Below are positions 6,547 to 13,852 of a DNA stretch of 15,300 nucleotides, in pieces. The stretch lies in NCBI GenBank assembly GCA_003501485.1, contig DNPJ01000110.1, positions 1-15,300 on the forward strand, in the 5' to 3' direction. A program made the translations under genes and the position numbers. Position 1 is the first letter of the stretch, and each line of letters opens with the position of its first letter. This DNA is from Bacillota bacterium (GTDB lineage Bacteria > Bacillota_I > Bacilli_A > RFN20 > CAG-826). The notes under the pieces were generated by a model, which saw only the letters and a program-made list of their open reading frames with translations, ran no database searches and was not told the origin of the DNA.

Positions 6547-8175
6547 ATGAAAGATAAAATGACTCCTTGTAAAAAAGAACAATCAATATACGAAGCGATA
6601 TTGACGTCATCGCAAAAATATCCTAATAGCAATGCATTAAGATATTTCGGAAAAACATTTAAATATAAAAAAGTAATTAAAAGAATTAACCAATTTGCTT
6701 ATTCATTAAATAAAATCGGTGTAAAAAAAGATGATGTAGTAACAATATGTCTTCCTAATATTCCGGATGCAGTATATTTGCTCTACGCAATTAACCAAAT
6801 AGGCGCTATTGCAAATATTGTTCATCCTTTGTTTACTTATGAACAAATGGAAGAGAATTTGATGATGATACAATGCAAATTATTATTTTGTTTAGACACA
6901 GATTATCAAAAATTTCTTCCTTTAAAAGATAAAGGTGTAACTATTTACACATGTTCTCCAGCAAGTGAGTTATCATTTATTAAAAGATTTTTTTACAACA
7001 AGAAAAACAAAGATAAATTAGAAATTAAGTCCGAACACAAAGCACAAGATTTTTATAAAAGCGATGTGCTAACGGATTTTGACAAACGTTATAAAAATGA
7101 TGCTTTTTATCTTCATAGCGGTGGAACAAGCGGTAAAGCTAAAACAATTGCTTTGTCTTCATTTGCGTTAAATGCGGTTGCCACTAATTCGTTATGGATA
7201 ACAGGTCTTGATTCGTTTAAGAAAAAAGGCATTTTAGCTGTTCTTCCAATGTTCCATGGATTTGGACTTTGTATGGGTATCCACGCTTTTTTAGCACATG
7301 GTGGAACTGATGTTTTGATGCCTAAGTTTTCTCGATATCAAGCAGTTAATTATATTAAGAAAAATCAACTTCATATACTATTAGGCGTTCCTGTTTTATA
7401 TGAGGCACTTTTATCTAAAAATAATTTTAGAGGAAGAAAACTTCGTCACTTAGTTGTAGCATTTGTTGGCGGTGATTATGTTTCACCCGCTCTTTGTGAA
7501 CGCTTTAATATAAGAATGGAAAAAGCAAAATCGGAATGCAGATTAAGAGAAGGATATGGTCTTACTGAAGTTGTTAATGTCTGTGCGGTTAATACTTATA
7601 AATACCATAAAGCAGGGACAGTTGGAGTTCTTCTTCCAAATGTTAAAGGTCTTATTATAAATCCAGAAACAAAAGAAATTCTAAAACCACACGAAGAAGG
7701 AGAAATTTGCATCGGCGGAGAAACGATCATGAATGGATATCGTTTTAACGATGATAAAGATATTAATGATAAAACATTTTTTATCGATAAAAATGGTGAT
7801 AAATATGTTCGTACCGGTGATTTTGGGACGATTGATGAAGAAAGATTTATTGTTTTTAAGACAAGGCTTAAAAGAATTGTTAAGGTAAATGGTATTCCAG
7901 TATTTCCAAGTATGATTGAAGATGCTGCCACATCATTTAATTTTGTTTATGAAGTATGCGCTGTTGGTGAAGAAGATGAAAAACACGGTCATATTATTCG
8001 CCTATATGTAATGCTTTCAAAAACATATAAAGGCACGAAAGAAGAAGCAAAAGAAAAAATTGTAGATCGTATTGTTTCTCGTTTAGGAATTTATTCAAAA
8101 CCAAAAGAAGTTATCTTCCTTGATAAAATGCCACATACAGTTGTTGGAAAAATAGATTATAAACAATTACAATAA
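6547..8175 (+). CDS. AMP-forming acyl-adenylating enzyme (ANL superfamily, acyl-CoA ligase-like)
   Basis: A 542-residue cytoplasmic enzyme that activates a carboxylic acid as acyl-AMP and then probably transfers it to a thiol (CoA or a carrier). The ANL core motifs are present in order: P-loop S-G-G-T-S-G-K (191-197), Y-G-L-T-E (337-341), T-G-D (423-425), the hinge R-L-K-R (440-443) and the catalytic lysine K535 in V-V-G-K-I-D-Y. The length fits medium/long-chain acyl-CoA synthetases. The P-loop carries G-G-T-S instead of the usual G-T-T-G, a mild variation. Substrate cannot be read from the sequence. It sits directly behind the membrane acyltransferase (12 nt to the chosen ATG), which suggests that it supplies or prepares the acyl group in the same pathway. 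No fused carrier domain is seen. Class assignment is firm; specificity unknown. Confidence 0.88.
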   Translation: MKDKMTPCKKEQSIYEAILTSSQKYPNSNALRYFGKTFKYKKVIKRINQFAYSLNKIGVKKDDVVTICLPNIPDAVYLLYAINQIGAIANIVHPLFTYEQMEENLMMIQCKLLFCLDTDYQKFLPLKDKGVTIYTCSPASELSFIKRFFYNKKNKDKLEIKSEHKAQDFYKSDVLTDFDKRYKNDAFYLHSGGTSGKAKTIALSSFALNAVATNSLWITGLDSFKKKGILAVLPMFHGFGLCMGIHAFLAHGGTDVLMPKFSRYQAVNYIKKNQLHILLGVPVLYEALLSKNNFRGRKLRHLVVAFVGGDYVSPALCERFNIRMEKAKSECRLREGYGLTEVVNVCAVNTYKYHKAGTVGVLLPNVKGLIINPETKEILKPHEEGEICIGGETIMNGYRFNDDKDINDKTFFIDKNGDKYVRTGDFGTIDEERFIVFKTRLKRIVKVNGIPVFPSMIEDAATSFNFVYEVCAVGEEDEKHGHIIRLYVMLSKTYKGTKEEAKEKIVDRIVSRLGIYSKPKEVIFLDKMPHTVVGKIDYKQLQ

Positions 8176-8178
8176 TAA

Positions 8179-8185
8179 TAGGAGG
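8179..8185 (+). promoter_or_regulatory. Strong Shine-Dalgarno of the rubredoxin-like mini-gene
   Basis: A complete AGGAGGT stands 7 nt before the ATG at 8193. It is the best ribosome binding site in this gene run and the main evidence that the 45-codon frame is translated. Confidence 0.75.
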
Positions 8186-8192
8186 TATCGTT

Positions 8193-8330
8193 ATGAAATA
8201 CTTATGTAAAATATGCGGACAAATAGTAACACCTCTTCCAGATGGAAGTTGCCCTATTTGCGGAGCACCTAAAGAAATGCTTGTTCCAGTTCGCGATAAG
8301 GATGATGACGATAACGATTTAAAGAAATAG
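8193..8330 (+). CDS. 45-residue rubredoxin-like metal-knuckle protein
   Basis: A small gene with two CxxC knuckles: C5-K-I-C8-G and C20-P-I-C23-G-A-P-K-E. This matches the C-terminal rubredoxin-like domain of rubrerythrins, whose second knuckle is typically C-P-x-C-G-A-P-K, with only 11 residues between the knuckles. Four cysteines should bind one Fe or Zn. The tail after residue 34 is acidic (D-K-D-D-D-D-N-D) and ends in lysines. It has a perfect Shine-Dalgarno and sits 17 nt after the adenylating enzyme stop and 3 nt before the amidohydrolase start, so it is part of the operon. It could be an electron carrier, a zinc ribbon adaptor, or a relic of a rubrerythrin; there is no iron-binding four-helix partner in the window. 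The coding call is strong, the role unknown. Confidence 0.8.
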   Translation: MKYLCKICGQIVTPLPDGSCPICGAPKEMLVPVRDKDDDDNDLKK

Positions 8331-8333
8331 AAG

Positions 8334-9590
8334 ATGAAAACTTTATTAAAAAACGCCCGTATTTTAAAAATGGACGGGAGCGAGATTTTTTTTGGTGATA
8401 TTTTAGTTGAAAACGAATTTATTAAAAAAATCGCGGATAAGATAGATGTAAAAGCAGACAAAATTATTGATTGCAAAGGCAATCTTTTAATGCCTGGATT
8501 TAAAAATGCACACGCTCATACAGCAATGGTGTTTGCAAGAAGCGCTGCAGATGATTTATCACTTCACGATTGGCTTTTTAATGTTATATTCCCGATGGAA
8601 GAAAAATTTAAGAAAAATGATATTTATCATTTAACTAAATGTGGACTTCTAGAATACATTAAAGGTGGCATAACTGCTGCATTTGATATGTATTTTTCAC
8701 CAAAAGAAATAATTAAAGCTTGTAGAGAAATTGGTTTTAGAGATGTCATTTTGGCGACCTCGACAAAAGAATCTATTGATGAAATTAGAAATAATTACTT
8801 ATCTTTAAATAAAGAAAACGATTTAATTTCGTATAAAATTGGCATTCACGCCGAATACACAACGCCTTATGAAAGAATCAAAGATATTGCGAATTTAGTT
8901 AACGAACTTAAATGTCCAGCATATCTTCATATTGCTGAAACATCTAGTGAAGTTGACGATTGTATTAAACGATACAACAAGCGACCAACAGTTTTATTAA
9001 ATGAGCTTGGATATTTTAATTATGGTGGTGGAGGATTCCATTGCATATATTTAGATGAAGAAGAAATTAATATTTTCAAAGAAAAAAATATTTCTATTAT
9101 TTCTTGTCCAGGATCTAATGCAAAACTTGCGAGTGGAATTGCTCCTTTATATAAATATCAAGAAAAAGGACTTAATATTGCTTTAGGAACAGATGGGGCT
9201 GCAAGCAACAATTCTTTAGATATGTTTAAAGAAATGTATTTAGCTTCCACATTACAAAAATTAATGAATAATGATCCTTCAATAATGGATGGAAAAGAAG
9301 TCTTGAAAATGGCTACTGTTAATAGCGCACATGCGATGGGGTTATATAACGCTGATACATTGGAAGAAAATAAATTAGCGGACATTATTATGATTGATTT
9401 AAATTCTCCTTGCATGCAACCGATAAATAATATTGAAAAAAATATTGTTTATGCAGGAAGTAGGGATATTATTAAAATGACGATGATAAATGGGCGGATT
9501 CTATATTACAATCATCGTTTTGCAAAACATATTCACGAAAAAACAATATATTCAAAAGCACAAAAAATTACAAATAGATTAAAATCATGA
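8334..9590 (+). CDS. Amidohydrolase, 5-methylthioadenosine/S-adenosylhomocysteine deaminase type
   Basis: 418 residues, cytoplasmic TIM-barrel metallo-deaminase of the TRZ/ATZ/MtaD group. The metal and catalytic set is complete: H60-A-H62 after N-A, H199 and E202 in Y-L-H-I-A-E-T, H236 in G-G-F-H-C, and D287 in G-T-D-G-A-A-S-N-N. N- and C-terminal beta-sandwich segments flank the barrel (residues 1-55; about 350-395, including A-D-I-I-M-I-D and I-N-G-R). Characterised relatives deaminate methylthioadenosine, S-adenosylhomocysteine or adenosine to the inosyl product; other group members act on guanine or triazines, so the substrate is family-level inference. It follows the mini-gene by 3 nt without a strong ribosome binding site and overlaps the next gene by ATGA, pointing to coupled translation. 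Confidence 0.86.
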   Translation: MKTLLKNARILKMDGSEIFFGDILVENEFIKKIADKIDVKADKIIDCKGNLLMPGFKNAHAHTAMVFARSAADDLSLHDWLFNVIFPMEEKFKKNDIYHLTKCGLLEYIKGGITAAFDMYFSPKEIIKACREIGFRDVILATSTKESIDEIRNNYLSLNKENDLISYKIGIHAEYTTPYERIKDIANLVNELKCPAYLHIAETSSEVDDCIKRYNKRPTVLLNELGYFNYGGGGFHCIYLDEEEINIFKEKNISIISCPGSNAKLASGIAPLYKYQEKGLNIALGTDGAASNNSLDMFKEMYLASTLQKLMNNDPSIMDGKEVLKMATVNSAHAMGLYNADTLEENKLADIIMIDLNSPCMQPINNIEKNIVYAGSRDIIKMTMINGRILYYNHRFAKHIHEKTIYSKAQKITNRLKS

Positions 9591-10075
9591 AATTTGAAGA
9601 TAAAGATATAAAAGAATTTGAAGATAAAGTTAATAAATTAAAAAAGAACAAAAAATTGTTTTCGATTTTAGGCTACACATTTTTAGGTCTATCGATTACT
9701 TGCTTTATAGCATCTTTTTTATGTTTTGAATTAATAAATCTTCCCGATAATACTTACAATATTCCAGGACAAATATTGATTTCTGTTGGTGGATTTTCAT
9801 TTTTAGTTTCCATGACAATGTTTTTATTAAGATTTTTCTTATGCTCAATAAACTTAGGTCTTTCTGAAGAAATACTTAAAGCCCTTAAAAATGGTGGTTC
9901 TTCAGAATTTGTTACTATCAAAGTAAAAGAAAATAAGGATGATAACGAAATTAGTGATAGAGATAAAGAATTGCTTGAACAATATAAAAAATTAAAAGAT
10001 CAAGGAATTATAAGCGAAGAAGATTACAAGAAAAAAGAAGAAGAGTTAACTCATTCTTCTAAAAATTTATCGTGA
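9587..10075 (+). CDS. Two-TM membrane protein with C-terminal SHOCT domain
   Basis: 162 residues. A short charged helical N terminus (1-23) precedes two TM helices at about 25-50 and 64-88. A charged linker follows, and the C-terminal SHOCT motif lies at about 126-154 (L-L-E-Q-Y-K-K-L-K-D-Q-G-I-I-S-E-E-D-Y, then a K/E-rich run). SHOCT domains are thought to mediate oligomerisation at the ends of many membrane or secreted proteins; no catalytic residues are visible. The ATGA overlap with the deaminase makes it the last gene of the run. Its final 25 nt overlap the end of the minus-strand lipoprotein gene. Function unknown. Confidence 0.78.
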   Translation: MKFEDKDIKEFEDKVNKLKKNKKLFSILGYTFLGLSITCFIASFLCFELINLPDNTYNIPGQILISVGGFSFLVSMTMFLLRFFLCSINLGLSEEILKALKNGGSSEFVTIKVKENKDDNEISDRDKELLEQYKKLKDQGIISEEDYKKKEEELTHSSKNLS

Positions 10076-11160
10076 TTAATTTTATTATTTGCATCATCTA
10101 GGAACGCCTTCATAAGTGGGTCATGATATTTTGATGCATCAATTTTTTTCCAAGCTATGTATTCTCCGTATAATGTTATATTGTTTTCATCTATTTTTAT
10201 ACCTTCAAGAACTTTATTTTCAACATTATCCAAATAAGTAAGTTTGTTTTTTCTTTCATTGGAATAATAGGAATTTTTAACTATATATTCACCGTTTTCT
10301 TTAACTAATTCATCATTAAAATAAACTGCTCCAGAAATAAATGTTGGCTTTTTAGTAGTTGAATCACCGTTAAATAACAATAATGTTGGAACATATCCTG
10401 TGTCATAGCCGAAATCTTTGTTATTAACATTGGATAAATAATAATTGTCTTTAAATTCTTGCCATTTAGTAGCGCTTTCAGGTGTGAGATTTCCTTCAGC
10501 GTCATATTCTCTTATTCCGATTGACTCACAATCAAGAATGTACATATTTTTTGTCATTTGATAGTTTCTGAGGAAATGTTCGTCAAAATATAAACAATCT
10601 GAGCAATTGCTTCTTGAGAAATAAACAAGACTTGTTTTATCTGTTTCAAATAGTTGGTTTAATTGATCTAAATCTATATAAAACATTTTTGGAAGAATTA
10701 CTAATTCGTTCATAAATTCTTCAAAAGCATTATAACTGCGAAGCGTTTTTGTTTTTTCGGTGTTTAATTCGTTAAATCTAAGTTCCCCGTTTTCAACGAC
10801 CGCAAAAGTAGTGGAACCTGAAGCAATATTTAATTTAAAAACATTGTTATCATTAGATTTTGAAGCTAATAAGAAGTCATTATATGAAATAGCAAATACT
10901 TCAACGTGATAATTTGAAATATACTGTTTCAAAATGCTATGTAAATCAGTCCAACATCTGCAATTGTTTGCGAATACACTTATAATAAATGTTTCACGTT
11001 TTAGAAATTTTTCTTTAACTTCCTGATAATCAATATATGTAACATCATTTTTTATTTGTTGGCCATATAAAAGATTAATTTTTTCTTGTTTCTCGTTACA
11101 GGAAGATAAAGCGATCGTGCTTAATAATAATGGAAGAAATAGTAAGTTTTTAATTTTCAT
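10051..11160 (-). CDS. Lipoprotein with two thioredoxin-like segments (CxC and CxxC)
   Basis: 369 residues. The start is a lipoprotein signal: Lys-rich N terminus, hydrophobic 6-17 and lipobox L-S-S-C21, so the mature protein is anchored outside the membrane. Two regions look thioredoxin-like. The first (about 40-155) has F-I-I-S-V-F-A-N-N-C67-R-C69-W, then a strand-turn-strand at 116-130. The second (about 160-285) has S-L-V-Y-F-S-R-S-N-C186-S-D-C189, and Y-V-P258-T as a candidate cis-proline loop. The CxxC domain could be redox active; CxC in the first is atypical. An extracytoplasmic thiol-disulfide role, or a non-catalytic bacteriocin-transport-accessory-like role, is inferred. The ATG has AAGGA 7 nt upstream. 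It is monocistronic and convergent with the SHOCT gene. The lipoprotein call is firm; the double thioredoxin fold is moderately sure. Confidence 0.75.
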   Translation of the reverse strand: MKIKNLLFLPLLLSTIALSSCNEKQEKINLLYGQQIKNDVTYIDYQEVKEKFLKRETFIISVFANNCRCWTDLHSILKQYISNYHVEVFAISYNDFLLASKSNDNNVFKLNIASGSTTFAVVENGELRFNELNTEKTKTLRSYNAFEEFMNELVILPKMFYIDLDQLNQLFETDKTSLVYFSRSNCSDCLYFDEHFLRNYQMTKNMYILDCESIGIREYDAEGNLTPESATKWQEFKDNYYLSNVNNKDFGYDTGYVPTLLLFNGDSTTKKPTFISGAVYFNDELVKENGEYIVKNSYYSNERKNKLTYLDNVENKVLEGIKIDENNITLYGEYIAWKKIDASKYHDPLMKAFLDDANNKINHDKFLEE

Positions 11161-11176
11161 AATATATCCTTATGTA

Positions 11177-11205
11177 ATTATATTTAGTATAAATATTTCT
11201 TTCAA
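11177..11205 (-). promoter_or_regulatory. Sigma-A-type promoter of the thioredoxin-like lipoprotein gene
   Basis: On the minus strand TTGAAA (11205-11200) and a perfect TATAAT (11182-11177) are separated by 17 nt. The predicted transcript start, about 11170, lies only 10 nt before the ATG and inside the AAGGA motif (11172-11168). Either the leader is extremely short or the real start is a little further upstream. Confidence 0.5.
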
Positions 11206-11299
11206 TCAAAACAGTAAAATAACGTCGATATTTTTAACCAAAAACATGTTAGATAATATACATAATAATTTTATAATTTTTTTAACTACATTTTTTGAG

Positions 11300-11438
11300 C
11301 GAAAAATTGTTTAGAAAAAGTGATAAAAAATGTTGATAGAATTTTAAAAAATAAAAGCATTAGAAAGATACGATAAGTAGTAAACTATTTCCAAAAAAAC
11401 TAGTTTTAAAAACATCGTCGAAAAATTGCTTAAAAAAA
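11300..11438. repeat. A-rich imperfect direct repeats
   Basis: A 20-nt unit at 11300-11319 (beginning CGAAAAATTG) recurs at 11419-11438 with 18 of 20 bases identical. A shortened third copy (AAAAATTGCT followed by an A run) starts near 11434. Phased A-tracts like these could curve DNA or act as UP-element sequence upstream of the pot promoter, or may simply be low-complexity intergenic DNA. Confidence 0.45.
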
Positions 11439-11464
11439 TTGCTAAAAAAAATATTAAAAAAATG

Positions 11465-11494
11465 TTGTAATTTTCTTTCACATATTGATATATT
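11465..11494 (+). promoter_or_regulatory. Probable promoter of potABCD
   Basis: TTGTAA (11465-11470) is followed after 18 nt by TATATT (11489-11494), with an extended -10 TG at 11486-11487 (TGA-TATATT). This predicts a start near 11501 and a leader of about 56 nt before the potA ATG. The A-rich repeats immediately upstream could raise its strength. Confidence 0.5.
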
Positions 11495-11502
11495 ATTTAA
11501 CG

Positions 11503-11517
11503 ACTAATTTAATTAGT
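11503..11517. promoter_or_regulatory. Perfect 15-nt palindrome, candidate operator at the pot transcript start
   Basis: ACTAATT-T-AATTAGT is a perfect inverted repeat with 7-nt arms and a 1-nt centre, just after the predicted +1 of the pot operon. The short centre and symmetry suit a dimeric repressor site better than an RNA hairpin. AT-rich palindromes arise by chance easily, and no known regulator consensus is claimed. Confidence 0.4.
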
Positions 11518-11544
11518 TTAATTCATTATTTAATTGGTAGTTAT

Positions 11545-11550
11545 GGAGGT
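11545..11550 (+). promoter_or_regulatory. Shine-Dalgarno fixing the potA start
   Basis: GGAGGT stands 6 nt before the ATG at 11557. The upstream in-frame ATG at 11485 would add 24 hydrophobic residues not seen in PotA, lacks a ribosome binding site, and lies inside the predicted promoter. Confidence 0.8.
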
Positions 11551-11556
11551 GTGCTT

Positions 11557-13068
11557 ATGGCATCCGAAGAAGTAATCATCAGCTTAAGCAATGTAGTTAA
11601 AAGCTTCGGCGACTTTAATGCCGTCGACGGAATATCACTTGACATTAAGCGTGGACAATTTGTCACCTTATTAGGCCCTTCTGGTTGTGGGAAAACAACC
11701 ACATTACGCATGATAGGAGGGTTTGAGCTTCCAAGTGGTGGAACTATTTTACTCAATGGGCAAGATATTACCAAACTTCCACCTTACAAAAGACCTATCA
11801 ATACTGTTTTTCAACGTTATGCATTATTTCCTCATTTAGATGTTTATGATAACGTTGCATTCGGTCTTAAACTCAAAAAGATTCCAGTTCAAGTTACGAA
11901 AAGAAACGGAAAAGTTGTCACTAAAATGAAACATTATTCATCTAAAGAAATTGATGAAATGGTGACAAAAGCTTTATCTGTTGTAGATTTAGAAGAACTA
12001 GAAGATCGCGATATTACAACTCTTTCTGGTGGTCAACAACAACGCGTTGCTATTGCAAGATGTATTGTCAACAAACCAGAAATTCTTCTTTTAGATGAGC
12101 CTCTTGGCGCTCTTGATTTAAAAATGCGCAAAGACATGCAAATCGAATTAAAAGAAATGCATAAAAAACTTGGTATCACTTTCATTTATGTTACTCACGA
12201 CCAAGAAGAAGCATTGACCATGAGCGATGTTATTGTCGTCATGAAAGATGGTGTTATTCAACAAATTGGATCCCCAATTGATATTTATAATGAACCAAAA
12301 AATGCTTTTGTAGCGGACTTTATTGGTGAAAGTAACATCTATAATGCTTCTATGGAAGACAAACTTAAAGTTAGATTTCTCGGACATGATTTTGATTGTG
12401 TTGATGATTATGAAAAAGGCGAAAGAGTGGATGTTGTCGTTCGTCCTGAAGACGTCATTTTAACTAAACCTGATAAAGGCATGATTAAAGGCAAAATCGT
12501 GAGCAAAATCTTTAAAGGTATTCATTATGAATATTCGATTATGATTGGCAAAAACGAACTCATTGCTCAATCCACAAAAGATTTTCCTGAAGGTGATGTT
12601 GGTGTAGATATTGAACCAGAAGGCATTCACATTATGAAAAAGGAACTTATTCAAAATCTATATACAAATTGCGAAGTTCTTAAAAATAATAATGTTGAAT
12701 TAAGCGATGGTGAAATTGAGGTTGATTTAACTCAACTAATTAAAGGAAGTAAGATTGATGAAGATGGATATTTAGTCTCTCCATCAGGAAAAAAATATGA
12801 TTTAGCAGGTGCCAAATTAACTCTCGATATTCCTTTAGATAAAATTGAATTATCTGATGATACCGAATTTGGTCAATTAACTGGAACTGTTGTATCAAAT
12901 ATATATCGTGGTGATCACTATCAAGTTATTTGCCGTACACAAGATGATGAAGACTTTATTCTTGATACTCCTGATACATGGAACATTAACGATGTTGTCG
13001 GTATAAAAATTAATAAGAAAGATGTTAAAGTACGTCTAAAAGGAGATATTGCAGAATATGAAATTTAG
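11557..13068 (+). CDS. potA: Spermidine/putrescine ABC transporter ATPase, C-terminally extended
   Basis: 503 residues; the ATPase subunit that powers polyamine import at the inner face of the membrane. The nucleotide-binding domain (about 1-245) has Walker A G-P-S-G-C-G-K-T (40-47), Q86, signature L-S-G-G-Q (156-160), Walker B I-L-L-L-D-E-P (176-182) and H214. A Lys-rich insertion of about 20 residues (110-130) sits between the Q-loop and the signature, as in several Mollicutes PotA. A regulatory TOBE/OB region follows at about 255-360. The protein then runs on for over 120 residues more than E. coli PotA (378), with a second TOBE-like copy at about 440-495: G-T-V-V-S-N-I-Y-R-G-D-H-Y echoes G-K-I-V-S-K-I-F-K-G-I-H-Y at 312-324. 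The operon context with potB, C and D confirms the identity. Confidence 0.94.
   Translation: MASEEVIISLSNVVKSFGDFNAVDGISLDIKRGQFVTLLGPSGCGKTTTLRMIGGFELPSGGTILLNGQDITKLPPYKRPINTVFQRYALFPHLDVYDNVAFGLKLKKIPVQVTKRNGKVVTKMKHYSSKEIDEMVTKALSVVDLEELEDRDITTLSGGQQQRVAIARCIVNKPEILLLDEPLGALDLKMRKDMQIELKEMHKKLGITFIYVTHDQEEALTMSDVIVVMKDGVIQQIGSPIDIYNEPKNAFVADFIGESNIYNASMEDKLKVRFLGHDFDCVDDYEKGERVDVVVRPEDVILTKPDKGMIKGKIVSKIFKGIHYEYSIMIGKNELIAQSTKDFPEGDVGVDIEPEGIHIMKKELIQNLYTNCEVLKNNNVELSDGEIEVDLTQLIKGSKIDEDGYLVSPSGKKYDLAGAKLTLDIPLDKIELSDDTEFGQLTGTVVSNIYRGDHYQVICRTQDDEDFILDTPDTWNINDVVGIKINKKDVKVRLKGDIAEYEI
13041..13046 (+). promoter_or_regulatory. Ribosome binding site of potB inside potA
   Basis: AGGAGA within the potA end lies 11 nt before the ATG at 13058. 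A TTG at 13049 is in frame but only 2 nt from this motif, too close, so the ATG is preferred. Confidence 0.6.
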
Positions 13069-13852
13069 ATTTCAACGCAAGTTCTTCTCGATACCTTACG
13101 TTATTTTCTTAGCATTGTTTGTAATCATACCATTGTTCTTAATCATCTATTATGCATTTAGTGATAACAGCGGTGCGCTTTCATTTGATGCTTGTAAAAA
13201 ATTCTTTAGTGATACAACTAAACTAGAAGTTATTTTAGTTAGTTTGTTTATCGCTGTGCAAACAACAATAATATGCCTTATTATCGGCTATCCACTTGCG
13301 TATTTTTTAGCTAACAAAAAATATAACAAAAACGCTGTATTGGTCATGCTATTTATCATGCCAATGTGGATCAACTTTGTTCTAAGAACAACCGCAACAA
13401 GAGATATCTTGTTTGCGATTAATTTAACTGGAGGAAATTCTCCATATTTGGCTACACTAATTGGTATGGTTTATAACTATTTACCATTTGTAATTCTTCC
13501 TTTATATACAACAATGCTTAAACTCGATAAGTCACAAATCGAAGCAGCAGCGGATTTGGGCGCTAACCCAATGCAAGTTTTTATAAGAAACATTATTCCT
13601 CAATCTCTTCCTGGGATAATATCCGCTGTTACAATGACACTTGTTCCTGTTATGAGCTCATATGTTATTTCTGATGCTCTTTCAGAAGGAAATATTACTT
13701 TAATCGGCAATTCAATTTATATTAATTTTGCTAACTATCAATGGCACAACGGCTCTTTTATGGCTTTTGTCCTTCTCATTTTAGTTTTATTAAGCATGCT
13801 TCTTACTAGGAATACAAAGAAAGAAGAAAATGCAAGGGGTGGGTTATGGTAA
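13058..13852 (+). CDS. potB: Spermidine/putrescine ABC transporter permease PotB
   Basis: 264 residues, about six TM helices (about 10-33, 58-85, 93-112, 132-152, 185-208, 234-250), one half of the translocation channel. The binding-protein-dependent permease EAA loop, which docks onto PotA, lies at about 162-181 (E-A-A-A-D-L-G-A-N ... I-I-P). The membrane-entry arginine/lysine-rich N terminus and overall length fit PotB. It overlaps potA by 11 nt and potC by 7 nt, so translation is probably coupled and subunit levels balanced. PotB versus PotC is judged from gene order and from the longer periplasmic-side loop near residues 34-57. Confidence 0.9.
   Translation: MKFRFQRKFFSIPYVIFLALFVIIPLFLIIYYAFSDNSGALSFDACKKFFSDTTKLEVILVSLFIAVQTTIICLIIGYPLAYFLANKKYNKNAVLVMLFIMPMWINFVLRTTATRDILFAINLTGGNSPYLATLIGMVYNYLPFVILPLYTTMLKLDKSQIEAAADLGANPMQVFIRNIIPQSLPGIISAVTMTLVPVMSSYVISDALSEGNITLIGNSIYINFANYQWHNGSFMAFVLLILVLLSMLLTRNTKKEENARGGLW

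Larger units (their letters stand above)
11161..11556. other. 396-nt intergenic region between lipoprotein and pot operon
   Basis: This is the longest gene-free stretch in the window. It holds divergent promoters at its two ends, A-rich imperfect direct repeats in the middle (11300-11438) and a palindrome at the start of the pot leader. I see no tRNA, no GC-rich terminator hairpin and no recognisable riboswitch. Open frames here (for example 11117-11314 on the plus strand) have no ribosome binding site and low-complexity products, so I do not call them. Confidence 0.6.

Noticed and set aside
8111..8482. Minus-strand open frame of 123 codons across the mini-gene region
   Set aside because: It is antisense to three well-supported genes, and its product is low-complexity Ser/Phe-rich without a recognisable domain.
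11117..11314. Plus-strand 65-codon frame at the start of the intergenic region
   Set aside because: It starts within the antisense of the lipoprotein signal peptide, has no ribosome binding site, and its composition is Asn/Ile/Phe-rich as expected from random AT-rich DNA.
11281..11462. CRISPR array or riboswitch in the intergenic repeats
   Set aside because: Repeats are few, imperfect and A-rich with no regular spacing, no cas genes are present, and there is no conserved structured RNA pattern that I can recognise.
11485..11556. Longer PotA start adding 24 residues
   Set aside because: There is no ribosome binding site there, the segment is not PotA-like, and it overlaps the promoter; GGAGGT marks the ATG at 11557.
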